Source: JAZDRH01 sp047470865
GTDB taxonomy: Bacteria; Pseudomonadota; Gammaproteobacteria; Pseudomonadales; Pseudomonadaceae
Reading direction: 5' to 3'
NCBI RefSeq assembly: GCF_047470865.1
Contig: NZ_JAZDRH010000012.1
Span: 1 to 64,000 of the forward strand
DNA: 64,000 nucleotides
In this document: piece after piece, positions 26,995-34,838 of the stretch
Numbering within the stretch: the stretch's first letter is position 1
Layout: every line of letters starts with the position of its first letter
The notes under the pieces: generated by a model
The model's database searches: none
The model's input: only the letters and a program-made list of their open reading frames with translations
What the model was told of the DNA's origin: nothing
Program-made: the position numbers and the translations under genes

Positions 26995-28635
26995 ATGTCC
27001 AAACAACCTAATCGCGCTAAAATTTGGTTTTTAGTGCACAGTTACCTTGCTTTGCCTATTTGGTTTTTCATGCTCATCATTTGCTTAACAGGTACCTTGG
27101 CTACTGTAAGCCAAGAAATTGTTTGGCTAGTGGATCCATCTGTACGTGCCAGTGCACCTGATGACGATACGCCACGCCTGTCTTACGACGCTATAATTAA
27201 AGAAGTTAACCAACAAAAACCTGAATTTTTTATTAATTACTTTGATCGCCCCAGCGAAAGCCACTTTGCACTTGTTGTCCAAGGAAACTTACCTGACGGG
27301 CAAAAGCTAAGTTATTACGTCAATCCTTATACAGGAAAAATCCAAGGGCAAAGTCCTGACTTCAACTTTAAGCAGTTTACCCGTGCACTCCATGGCTGGT
27401 GGCTGGTGCCTTTTACGAATGGCTATAGTTGGGGGTGGTATTTAGTTTGTTTAATGGCATTGCCTATGCTGGCCTCTTTAATTACAGGCTTAGTTGTTTA
27501 TAAAAAGTTTTGGAAAGGCTTTTTAAAGCCTCGTCTGCGCATTAGTAAAGGCGCACGAATTTTCTGGGGTGACTTCCACCGGTTAGCGGGCTTATGGTCG
27601 ATCGCTTTTATTTTTATTATGGCTGTAACAGGTATTTGGTTTATGGCGCAAGCTATTATGGCAGATAACCAAATTACCTATCGTAGCCAGCAAGATATTG
27701 TACTTATTGCACGTGATGCAGTTCCACAATCAACAGGCTTACCTGAAAAAGCTAGCATTGAGCATATTCTGGAAAACGTAAAGCAACATATTCCCACATT
27801 AACACCACTCTACATTGGCTTAAACAGCGATGCTTACAGCCCTATCACCGTATGGGGCATGGGCACTTACCCGTTAATGAGTCAATCGGCAGAAGTAAAT
27901 CCCTACACAGGGGAAATTATGAGTACCCGCCTACTCAGTGACCGTAACGCCTTCGAGTTCTTTGCTGAATCAATGCGTCCATTACATACGGGGGATTTTG
28001 GTGGATTATGGATCAAATTACTCTGGTTCTTCTTTGGCTTGCTCTTAACCTTTATGGTTCTCAGTGGCTTGCTCATTTGGACTAAACGAACCTGGCATGC
28101 CACCCAAGCACTACTTAAAAAATCACCTCAGAACAAACCTAGTTTATGGAAACGCTGGCGTTTTCATCTGAACATACTATTAGTCTGTATTCCTATCTAC
28201 TTTATGTCGCAATACTTCCATGACCAAGCCTTTAACCGCGGTGCACTAGGGCTAGGAGAACATATTATAGGTGATATTTCGGTAGGGCCTTGGACGGTTA
28301 AACTAGCCGAAATGCATGACGAAGCGCCAGAAGCAGAAGCCTATATTGGCTATGAAAAAGAGTTTACTGCGGCCATAAGTTTAGCTGATAGCCAGCAAAT
28401 TAAGGCTATGTACTTAAACCTAGGTAAGCCTCGAAGTTTACGTACTGCAGGCGGATTATTTTCTGGCTCACCTTATCGTTTATTTACAGAAATTGTGGTT
28501 AACCCAGATACGTCGCTTGATGCACTTTTGTTTCTCACCGTGGAGGGCTGGGATGGATCAGTGCATCAAGCGACGTTACCTCTTAGCGAAGCTTCTCCTG
28601 CCACTATTCAATGGTTAAAACAACAAGGAAAATAA
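26995..28635 (+). CDS. PepSY-associated membrane protein (PiuB-like)
   Basis: A 546-residue inner-membrane protein with four main transmembrane helices. The first is near residues 12-38 (SYLALPIWFFMLIICLTGTL). Two periplasmic PepSY-like segments are present (around YYVNPYTGKIQGQ and SAEVNPYTGEIMST). A conserved LHGWWLVPFTNG and ARIFWGDFHRLAGLW pattern is typical of proteins encoded beside siderophore or haem receptors, which may act in periplasmic reduction of iron. It follows fecR-like by 79 bases and is likely in the same iron regulon. The exact reaction is unknown. Confidence 0.85.
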   Translation: MSKQPNRAKIWFLVHSYLALPIWFFMLIICLTGTLATVSQEIVWLVDPSVRASAPDDDTPRLSYDAIIKEVNQQKPEFFINYFDRPSESHFALVVQGNLPDGQKLSYYVNPYTGKIQGQSPDFNFKQFTRALHGWWLVPFTNGYSWGWYLVCLMALPMLASLITGLVVYKKFWKGFLKPRLRISKGARIFWGDFHRLAGLWSIAFIFIMAVTGIWFMAQAIMADNQITYRSQQDIVLIARDAVPQSTGLPEKASIEHILENVKQHIPTLTPLYIGLNSDAYSPITVWGMGTYPLMSQSAEVNPYTGEIMSTRLLSDRNAFEFFAESMRPLHTGDFGGLWIKLLWFFFGLLLTFMVLSGLLIWTKRTWHATQALLKKSPQNKPSLWKRWRFHLNILLVCIPIYFMSQYFHDQAFNRGALGLGEHIIGDISVGPWTVKLAEMHDEAPEAEAYIGYEKEFTAAISLADSQQIKAMYLNLGKPRSLRTAGGLFSGSPYRLFTEIVVNPDTSLDALLFLTVEGWDGSVHQATLPLSEASPATIQWLKQQGK

Positions 28636-28637
28636 AC

Positions 28638-28949
28638 ATGCGTAAATTAACTTTAGGTTTGCTTTGTATGCTTGCAAGCTTTACTGGTTCTGCGTTGGCT
28701 CATGCTCCGTACTTAAACTGCAAGTTACAAGAGCAGGACATGATTCACTGCAAAGGCGGTTTTAGTGATGGTAGTTCAGCCAGACAGGTCACACTGGATG
28801 TAATCAATGATCAAGAAACAATTTTGATTCATTCTAAGCTGGACGATAAGTCAGAAATCCGTTTTAAAAAGCCCAGCGAACCTTTCTACATTTTGATGGA
28901 TGTAGGCGCAGGGCATACAGCCATTGTTGAAGGAGCAAGCCTGAAATAA
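28638..28949 (+). CDS. Small secreted protein linked to the PepSY gene
   Basis: A 103-residue protein with a cleavable signal peptide (LTLGLLCMLASFTGSALA then HAPY) and a small beta-rich domain with two cysteines (NCKLQEQDMIHCKGGFSDGSS). The ATG at 28638 has AAGGAAA upstream and sits two bases after the PepSY gene's stop, so it is the last gene of that transcription unit. Small periplasmic partners of this type often follow PepSY transporters. I cannot name the family; a metal or haem-handling role is inferred only from context. Confidence 0.7.
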   Translation: MRKLTLGLLCMLASFTGSALAHAPYLNCKLQEQDMIHCKGGFSDGSSARQVTLDVINDQETILIHSKLDDKSEIRFKKPSEPFYILMDVGAGHTAIVEGASLK

Positions 28950-29708
28950 TTAGGCTTTTATCGCTTCAAAAGTGACAGTATTCATTGCTTGTTGCGCTGG
29001 TTTTGACCAATCATAATCAGCACAACAGCGCACTTTAGTAAAGCCAATGCTATTAAGTAATAATCTAAATTCCTCTAATCCATACCAACGTAAAACAAAG
29101 CGTTGAAGTTCAGTTTGTGTTAATACGCCTTTTTCATATAACTCATATTTAAGCAGCTGCTCTGTGGTTTGCGTATGCCAGCTAATAGCCTGCTGCCTTG
29201 CTGTTAATAAGAGTCCTTTCTGAGCATTAATAGGTAAGCTATAGACTGTTTCTTTTTGATCTTTCCACTGCATAGGAAAATCTAAATCTACTATTAGCTT
29301 GGCCCCCTTGTTTAAATGCATATAACAGGCTTTCAAGGCTTTTTTTGCTTGCTGAAAATCTGTAATTAAACAAAATGAACCCGTGGGAATAATAATGGCA
29401 TCATAGCGCTTAACTAGATTAAAGGATGTCATATCAGCTTGATATAACTGAGCAAGCTGCCCATATTGCTGGCAGTTTTGCTGGCATTTTTCCAACATAA
29501 AAGCACTATTATCTAGCCCTTCAATATCAAAACCTGCCTGCAAAAGGGGCACTAAGATACGCCCAGTACCCACTGCTGGCTCTAAAATAGTGCCTGAAAT
29601 ATCAGCCAGTTGCTCTCTATAAAATTCAATATCACCATCTAGTGAATGGCCTATAGGCTTAGATAAGTCGTAATACAATGTACTAAGTGGACCATAATCA
29701 ATGTACAT
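28950..29708 (-). CDS. Class I SAM-dependent methyltransferase
   Basis: A 252-residue soluble methyltransferase with SAM-binding motif I (TILEPAVGTGRILVPLLQAG) near residue 40. The acidic loop GLDNSAFMLEKCQQN follows, then the post-motif region YDAIIIPTGSFCLI near 110. The C-terminal half (YELYEKGVLTQTELQRFVLRWY) matches small-molecule methyltransferases of the Methyltransf_25/31 type. The substrate is unknown. The gene is convergent with the small secreted gene, with stops adjacent and no terminator between them. Confidence 0.82.
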   Translation of the reverse strand: MYIDYGPLSTLYYDLSKPIGHSLDGDIEFYREQLADISGTILEPAVGTGRILVPLLQAGFDIEGLDNSAFMLEKCQQNCQQYGQLAQLYQADMTSFNLVKRYDAIIIPTGSFCLITDFQQAKKALKACYMHLNKGAKLIVDLDFPMQWKDQKETVYSLPINAQKGLLLTARQQAISWHTQTTEQLLKYELYEKGVLTQTELQRFVLRWYGLEEFRLLLNSIGFTKVRCCADYDWSKPAQQAMNTVTFEAIKA

Positions 29709-29778
29709 AAAAAACCTTATTCTATTTGGTCAATGCTAACAAAATGGCTGGTTAAGCAATGGCTAAGACTATCATTAG

Positions 29779-30150
29779 CTAGTGCTTTGCTTCTTGTTGA
29801 ATTAATATTTTATCGCCCATATCAGAAGGGTTATAGAAAATATTAAGCTCATCACCTACAGCATGCTCACCCTCAAGCTCCACCTTAAAGCGCGTGATAT
29901 TGCGTCCATCCACACCCGTAAACACTAAGGTGTAAACGTCTATATTGCCGCGATACCACTCTTTAGCAGAAATATTCTCTTTAGCGGTTACTTTAGCCAC
30001 GGCAGAAGCAAAAAACTGCTGGCGATATTCTTGCTTCTTGTTTTCTTGATAAATACTGTAAATAGCTGTACCTAAACTAATAGCAAGAATAATTAAAATG
30101 ACAGCTTTACGGCGTACAGACATGGGCGATTTGGAATGTTTTAGCAGCAT
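29779..30150 (-). CDS. DUF3592-like single-pass membrane protein
   Basis: A 123-residue protein with one N-terminal membrane helix (AVILIILAISLGTAIYSIY). Its extracytoplasmic beta domain has the DUF3592 features: YTLVFTGVDGRNITRFKVELEGEHAVGD followed by ELNIFYNPSDMGDKIL. Function of the family is not established. It stands alone between the methyltransferase and the aldehyde dehydrogenase. Confidence 0.65.
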   Translation of the reverse strand: MLLKHSKSPMSVRRKAVILIILAISLGTAIYSIYQENKKQEYRQQFFASAVAKVTAKENISAKEWYRGNIDVYTLVFTGVDGRNITRFKVELEGEHAVGDELNIFYNPSDMGDKILIQQEAKH

Positions 30151-30234
30151 GGTATTTACCTGACGAAATCTGCAGTCAGTTTAGCAGCAGTTTATCTTTG
30201 ATGGGCACGTAAATAGTTACAGTTTTTATATTTT

Positions 30235-30263
30235 AAAGCAGGCTATTTGATTTAGCCTGCTTT
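30235..30263 (-). terminator. Terminator after the aldehyde dehydrogenase
   Basis: A perfect 11-bp stem (AAAGCAGGCTA / TAGCCTGCTTT) with a seven-base loop, 34 bases past the gene's stop. The T-run is better on the plus strand, so it may work in both directions. Confidence 0.7.
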
Positions 30264-30296
30264 TCTATTAAGGCTTTATTTTCAGCCATTGTGTAG

Positions 30297-31751
30297 CTAA
30301 TTTCCTAAATCAATGCACATATATTTTTGCTCAAGATACTCTTCAATACCGTAACTTGAACCTTCGCGTCCCAAGCCTGATTGCTTAACACCGCCAAAAG
30401 GCGCTACCTCGTTGGAAATAAGTCCCGTATTAATGCCTAGCATGCCATAATCTAAGGCTTCTGCTACGCGCCATTGACGTGATGCATTTTGCGTATAAAT
30501 ATAGGCCGCTAAACCAAACTCTGTATCATTTGCCATTGCTATTGCTTGCTCTTGGCTATCAAAGCGAAACAATGGCGCGAGCGGTCCAAAGGTTTCCTCT
30601 TTGGCAAATAACATCCTTTGATTTGCTTCTGCAATGACAGTGGGCTCAAAGAAAGTTTGCCCTAATTCATGTGGTTTTCCGCCTATAAGTACTCGTCCAC
30701 CTTTGGCGATGGCATCTGCAATATGGGTTTGCAGCTTCTCTACGGCGGCTTGATCTATCAGTGGTCCTTGAGTAATACCCTGTTCTACACCGTTACCCAC
30801 GCGCAGATTCTTTACAGCTGAAATAAGCTGTTCAGCAAGTTCATCATACACGCCTGCTTGCACATAAATTCGATTTGCGCACACGCAGGTTTGTCCGCTG
30901 TTGCGAAACTTAGATGCCATAATTCCTTCAACCGCAGCCTCTATATCAGCATCATCAAATACAATAAAAGGTGCATTACCACCTAGTTCTAACGAAAGCT
31001 TTTTAATCGTTGGGGCACATTGTGCCATTAACAAACGCCCTACCTCTGTTGATCCTGTAAAGCTTAATTTGCGTACTATAGGACTTTCACAAAGTACTTT
31101 ACCAACAGCCTCTGCAGGACCTGTAATAACCTGCAATACACCGGCTGGAATACCCGCTTGCTCTGCCAGTTTAGCTAACGCCAATGCCGTAAAAGGTGTT
31201 TGCTCTGCAGGTTTTACAATAATGCTACAACCCGCTGCTAATGCTGGCGCTACTTTGCGCGTAATCATTGCTGCAGGAAAATTCCATGGGGTTATGGCAG
31301 CACATACTCCCACAGGCTGTTTAATGGTTATTAAGCGTTGCCTTGTATTGGGCGTTTGCAGCACATCTCCTGCAACACGCTTAGCTTCTTCGGCAAACCA
31401 AACAATAAAAGAAGTAGCGTAGGCAACTTCACCACGAGCCTCTGACAACGGCTTGCCCTGCTCAGCCGTCATAATTTGGGCAATATCTTCTTTGGCTGAC
31501 AAAATAAGTTCTGCCCATTTTAATAGGGCTGCACTGCGTTCTTTAGCTGTAGTTAACTTCCATTGCTGCTGAGCCTTTTCTGCCGATTGAATAGCTAACT
31601 GTGTTTGCTCAGCTGTAATAGCAGGCACCTTTCCAAGTATCTGCCCCGTTGCAGGATTAGTGACAAAAATCTTCTGCTGATTATCTGCAGCCACCCACTG
31701 TCCATCAATAAAACAGCGCTCAATCAATAAATTAGCATTATTTAGCTGCAT
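30297..31751 (-). CDS. gabD: NAD(P)-dependent succinate-semialdehyde dehydrogenase
   Basis: A 484-residue aldehyde dehydrogenase. Motifs: PWNFPAAMITRKVAPALAAGC near residue 155, the cofactor loop FTGSTEVGRLLM near 230, the catalytic Glu in LELGGNAPFIVFDDAD near 255, and the catalytic Cys in RNSGQTCVCANRIYVQ near 285. Overall pattern and length fit GabD, which oxidises succinate semialdehyde to succinate. No gabT is adjacent, so the source of the semialdehyde is not shown here. It is the last recognisable core gene before the mobile region. Confidence 0.88.
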   Translation of the reverse strand: MQLNNANLLIERCFIDGQWVAADNQQKIFVTNPATGQILGKVPAITAEQTQLAIQSAEKAQQQWKLTTAKERSAALLKWAELILSAKEDIAQIMTAEQGKPLSEARGEVAYATSFIVWFAEEAKRVAGDVLQTPNTRQRLITIKQPVGVCAAITPWNFPAAMITRKVAPALAAGCSIIVKPAEQTPFTALALAKLAEQAGIPAGVLQVITGPAEAVGKVLCESPIVRKLSFTGSTEVGRLLMAQCAPTIKKLSLELGGNAPFIVFDDADIEAAVEGIMASKFRNSGQTCVCANRIYVQAGVYDELAEQLISAVKNLRVGNGVEQGITQGPLIDQAAVEKLQTHIADAIAKGGRVLIGGKPHELGQTFFEPTVIAEANQRMLFAKEETFGPLAPLFRFDSQEQAIAMANDTEFGLAAYIYTQNASRQWRVAEALDYGMLGINTGLISNEVAPFGGVKQSGLGREGSSYGIEEYLEQKYMCIDLGN

Positions 31752-31786
31752 ATACTCACCCCAAAATTATTTTCAACAATCGCCTG

Positions 31787-32063
31787 CTAATGTCCTCTAG
31801 AATAAGTTTCCCAAAACTGAAAACTATCAAGGCCAATTCGTAATTCACCTAATGTACCATCATAAAACTCCCAGCTATTTTCATTGATAAGAATTTACTC
31901 ATTTCCTATTCAATTGCTCTTCCCACCAGTAAACCTGTTGCATATTTCCCATGGGACCAAATGTTGATCTCTCCCAATGAGGAGCCAGACCATAAAAAAG
32001 ATTCAAAACTAGAAGTATTAGTCAGTACTACTTTTACTTTATCGCAACGCTCTGTAGTGGCTG
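31787..32063 (-). pseudogene. 3' remnant of an unknown gene, cut by the IS
   Basis: On the minus strand two short frames read as real protein but are out of register. One ends ERSTFGPMGNMQQVYWWEEQLNRK then stops. The other reads SWEFYDGTLGELRIGLDS then FQFWETYSRGH and stops at 31787. A frameshift joins them, and the upstream end is lost at the insertion sequence (32064). They look like the C-terminal end of one decayed protein of unknown family. This accounts for the 312-base gap between gabD and the IS. Confidence 0.5.
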
Positions 32064-32134
32064 TGTAATCCCCCCTCAAAACCACAGAGGCTATTTGTAG
32101 AAAATTTCATTAATATAAACTCAAGGAGTTTTCT

Positions 32135-32401
32135 ATGCGTAAATCAAAATTCACTGAGAGCCAGATTATGGCAATTCTCAAACAAAATGAGGCTGGAGTT
32201 CCAGTCCCTGAGCTATGCCGTGAGCATGGTATTAGCTCAGCTTCGTTCTACAAGTGGCGCTCAAAATATGGCGGCATGGACACTTCGCTCATGAAGCGCA
32301 TGAAAGAGCTTGAAGAAGAGAACCGTCGGCTCAAAAAAATGTATGCGGAAGAGCGTCTTAAAGCTGAGATTCGATTGGAAGCTCTTGAGGGAAAGCTCTA
32401 A
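32135..32401 (+). CDS. IS3-family transposase OrfA
   Basis: An 88-residue helix-turn-helix protein (FTESQIMAILKQNEAGVPVPELCREHG and SASFYKWRSKYGG) followed by a leucine-zipper-like coiled coil (MKELEEENRRLKKMYAEERLKAE). It binds the IS ends. The ATG has AAGGAG eight bases upstream. In this family a -1 slip near its stop produces the OrfAB transposase. Confidence 0.88.
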   Translation: MRKSKFTESQIMAILKQNEAGVPVPELCREHGISSASFYKWRSKYGGMDTSLMKRMKELEEENRRLKKMYAEERLKAEIRLEALEGKL

Positions 32402-33205
32402 AGCCATCCCTGCGCAAGGAGATGGCGAAAGAGGCGATAATCAAACATGCCATCAGCATTCGCCTTGCTTGCAGCTGTCTAGGTATTAGCGAGAGCTGTT
32501 TTTACTATCGCTGAGAACGAGCAGATTGCCGACTGGCTGCTTCGATTAACCGACAATAAAAAACGTTGGGGATTTGGCCTATGCTTTTTGTACCTGCGTA
32601 ATGTCAAAGGTTTTAAATGGAACCATAAGCGCGTTTACCGCATTTACTGTGAGCTGGAGCTGAACTTGCGTATCAAACCCAGAAAACGCATCAAGCGAGA
32701 TAAGCCTGACGCGCTGAGGGTTCCAACGACTATTAACGATGTCTGGTCAATGGATTTTATGTCAGACAGTTTAGCCAGTGGCCGCAGCATCAGAACCTTT
32801 AATGTCATTGATGATTTTAATCGCGAATGCTTGGCTATAGATGTTGATTTATCTTTGCCTAGCGCACGAGTTATTCGATCGTTAGAGCAAATCATTGAGT
32901 GGCGCGGTAAGCCAAACGCAATACGTTGTGACAATGGCCCTGAGTACATCTCTGAAACAATAAAGGACTGGGCTAAAGAGCAGCAAATTACCTTGCAGTA
33001 TATCCAACCAGGCAAACCGACACAGAATGCTTATGTTGAGCGTTTTAACCGAACAGTGCGTCATGAATGGTTAGATTTAAACATCTTTGACAGCATTGAA
33101 CAGGCTCAAGAACTTGCTACACAATGGCTTTGGACGTATAACAACGAACGCCCTCACACTGCTATCGGAGGAGTACCGCCAAGGCAGCTATTACAGGCAG
33201 CTTAA
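32401..33205 (+). pseudogene. IS3-family transposase OrfB, frameshifted
   Basis: The N-terminal part reads KPSLRKEMAKEAIIKHAIS in the -1 frame relative to OrfA and hits a TGA at 32512-32514. The protein then resumes one base later with ENEQIADWLLRLTDNKKRWGFG. It runs through the DDE catalytic core: WSMDFMSD first Asp, CDNGPEYIS second Asp, and YVERFNRTVRHEWLD carrying the Glu. The few residues normally found between the two pieces are missing, so a small deletion broke the frame. The element is probably no longer autonomous. Confidence 0.8.
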
Positions 33206-33244
33206 ATTCTACAAATGAGCACTGTGGAAAATGGGGGGAGTACA

Positions 33245-33355
33245 AACCGGCAGAACGGAGCCGGCTTGCCGGCGAAGTGGTTTGCAGCGGGGCGTAAAAT
33301 TTTGCGTAGCAAAATGCCCCGCTGCAAACTGTCCGCGTTGAACGCCTGGTTAGGC
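33245..33355 (-). other. attC site of the GNAT cassette, cut at its outer end by the IS
   Basis: Read on the minus strand, GCCTAAC (33349-33355) is the inner core site. A long imperfect palindrome follows (arms GTTTGCAGCGGGGC and GCCCCGCTGCAAAC), and the site ends CTGCCGGTT. Only the first three bases of the outer GTTRRRY core (33245-33247) remain before the IS end. The stop codon of the GNAT gene lies inside the inner core site, as is common in cassettes. Confidence 0.8.
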
Positions 33356-33823
33356 CGAACACGCTAAAACCTTGCGCATAAGAGCATTTGGAATTACAAC
33401 GCCGCGTCGCTCTGGGAACCTATGTTCAACGACATGGAACCCAAATTTACTAAAGAATGGCTGGGCAGTCAGGCTTACATCGGATGTTAATTCAGTGATA
33501 CCTAGTTGTGCAGCCTCTTGATGGATTACACCCATAAGACTTGCTCCGATACCCTGACGAGGATGATTGCCCGAAACGAAAAAGTGATCAATGTAGCCAG
33601 ATGGCTGAATATCGGTGTAACCAACAACAACGCCGTCTATCACAGCGACAAACGGATTGATACTTCGGATTTTTTCTTCCCACAAGGTTTGACCTACTTC
33701 AGCTGGCGCCCACGCATTTATCTGCTCTTGAGAGTAATCTCTACTGGCGATGCGATGAATAGCTGAGTAATACACGCCATATAGCGTAGCTTCGTCACCG
33801 ATTTGAAACCGACGGATATGCAC
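33350..33823 (-). CDS. GNAT family N-acetyltransferase (integron cassette gene)
   Basis: A 157-residue acetyltransferase. The acetyl-CoA pyrophosphate loop is HPRQGIGASLMGVIHQEA near residue 90, after the central strand IDHFFV. A terminal strand/helix block reads FFSKFGFHVVEHR. The substrate is not evident; resistance-type and housekeeping GNATs look alike at this level. I start at GTG 33823, which has GGGAG upstream; the frame continues into the neighbouring attC, which cannot be coding for this gene. It is the distal of two cassettes and its GC content is higher than the flanking chromosome. Confidence 0.85.
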   Translation of the reverse strand: MHIRRFQIGDEATLYGVYYSAIHRIASRDYSQEQINAWAPAEVGQTLWEEKIRSINPFVAVIDGVVVGYTDIQPSGYIDHFFVSGNHPRQGIGASLMGVIHQEAAQLGITELTSDVSLTAQPFFSKFGFHVVEHRFPERRGVVIPNALMRKVLACSA

Positions 33824-33838
33824 TGAAGCTCCCAAGAG

Positions 33839-33916
33839 GCCTAACGCTTGGCACACGTGCCGGTTTGGAGCCGCAGCGCGGCGGAAAAGCGGTCACCGTG
33901 CTGCCACTGGTTATAT
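33839..33916 (-). other. attC site of the unknown-protein cassette
   Basis: A 78-base site read on the minus strand. The inner core ATATAAC (33910-33916) is followed by complementary arms GTGGCAGCACGG and CCGGCACGTGTGCC and the outer core GTTAGGC (33839-33845). ATATAAC is complementary to the GTTATAT at this cassette's own 5' boundary (34527-34533), and GTTAGGC is complementary to the GNAT cassette's inner core. This is what the cassette mechanism predicts. Confidence 0.88.
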
Positions 33917-34510
33917 CTCGTTTGCACGACAAGATGAAACATAGTCCCGCCACTCCCCAAGAATACGACGGCGGGAATCCAACTCTTTTGCATGCTGTAA
34001 TGCGTGAAATGTTTCTATGCATTTGCTTCGAATGCTCGTGAAGAGTTCATTCTCGAACTGTTCTTGAAACCACTCCCGCTCCTGACTCGTTGGCCCTTCC
34101 AGAAGTTCTTCAATCTCCTCGATGTAGTCTGGCTGTGCCCAATTAGATGAGTGCCACATGTCTTGCTTGGGCATTGGCCGCGAAAACAGATAGGGGAGTA
34201 GGTAAATGTTGCTTAACATCGTATCCAGCAGGTATCCCCGCGCTTTCCCCAGAGACCCCACCCGGTAATAGGCCAACGCAGCATATAAGAGAAACGCGGG
34301 CTCACCAACGTCATCCGGGAACTCCTTCTCGAACCAGTCCATGAACTCGACTGCTTTTTCTGGAGCACCGCTAAGCACAAAGTAAACGCACACCCGGTAG
34401 CGTTTCCCTGAGCCGTCCGAAATCGCGCCGAATTTCTCCTTTTCTTTGAGGAGCTCTCGTCGCGCACGGTTAGCGCGGTCTCGGTATTTCTTCTGTTCAT
34501 CGGTTAGCAC
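33911..34510 (-). CDS. Hypothetical integron cassette protein
   Basis: A 199-residue mostly helical, charged protein. The N-terminus EQKKYRDRANRARRELLKEK looks coiled-coil. The middle has paired amphipathic helices (GAPEKAVEFMDWFEKEFP, FLLYAALAYYRVGSLGKARGYL) resembling a TPR-like unit. The C-terminus is acidic with a Trp-rich stretch. I do not recognise the family. GTG at 34510 has TTGAGG upstream, and the TAA stop (33911-33913) lies inside the attC inner core. It is the cassette nearest the integrase remnant, so it was the last to be captured. Confidence 0.75.
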   Translation of the reverse strand: MLTDEQKKYRDRANRARRELLKEKEKFGAISDGSGKRYRVCVYFVLSGAPEKAVEFMDWFEKEFPDDVGEPAFLLYAALAYYRVGSLGKARGYLLDTMLSNIYLLPYLFSRPMPKQDMWHSSNWAQPDYIEEIEELLEGPTSQEREWFQEQFENELFTSIRSKCIETFHALQHAKELDSRRRILGEWRDYVSSCRANEI

Positions 34511-34532
34511 AGATCTACCTCAAGAGATATAA

Positions 34533-34838
34533 CAGCTTATTAGCATGCATGCTCATTTTGCCACCAGAGTCTGCATGCCATAAATAAATATACGACCTTG
34601 AATACTAAAGCTTTTACCAATTAAAACAAGGAGCTCTTCTGCAGTAATTCAGGCATGCCTGCTATTGAGCTAGTGGTCTGCGCACTATCTTTCCTGCACA
34701 GGGTATAACTCACTGATTCCCATACACTTATAATTAATGGCGGGTTAAAAATGAGCATCTCTCAGTGCTAAATCATGCAACTTTCGTAAACTAAGCTAAA
34801 ACAGGCTGTACAAACAGTATCAAGGCAGGGAGCGTCTT
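34533..34838. other. Candidate attI / cassette promoter region
   Basis: The 306 bases between the first cassette boundary (G of GTTATAT at 34533) and the start of the integrase pseudogene hold no gene. In integrons this interval carries attI and the cassette promoter Pc. I see no convincing Pc boxes, so the assignment rests on position. Confidence 0.5.

Larger units (their letters stand above)
32064..33244 (+). mobile_element. IS3-family insertion sequence, decayed
   Basis: About 1.18 kb bounded by imperfect terminal inverted repeats. The left begins TGTAATCCCCCC at 32064. The right, read inward on the minus strand, begins TGTACTCCCCCC at 33244. The two remain related for about 40 bases, including a shared CCACAG and ATTTGTAGAA. 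It carries orfA, an orfB joined by a typical -1 shift, and a further frameshift in orfB. No target duplication is visible (GGCTG on the left, AACCG on the right), which suggests a deletion next to the element after insertion. Confidence 0.85.

Noticed and set aside
31978..31990. GGAGCCAGA at the left of the mobile region matches part of the tRNA-fMet 3' end and could be the far attachment repeat.
   Set aside because: Only nine bases match and the flanks diverge at once; matches of this length are expected by chance in 64 kb.
32644..33015. Minus-strand open frame of 123 codons inside the IS.
   Set aside because: It is the complement of the OrfB catalytic core, whose DDE motifs identify the true strand.
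34806..34817. CTGTACAAACAG upstream of the intI remnant looks like an SOS (LexA) box.
   Set aside because: The two half sites are four bases apart, whereas LexA boxes need eight; at best a degenerate relic.
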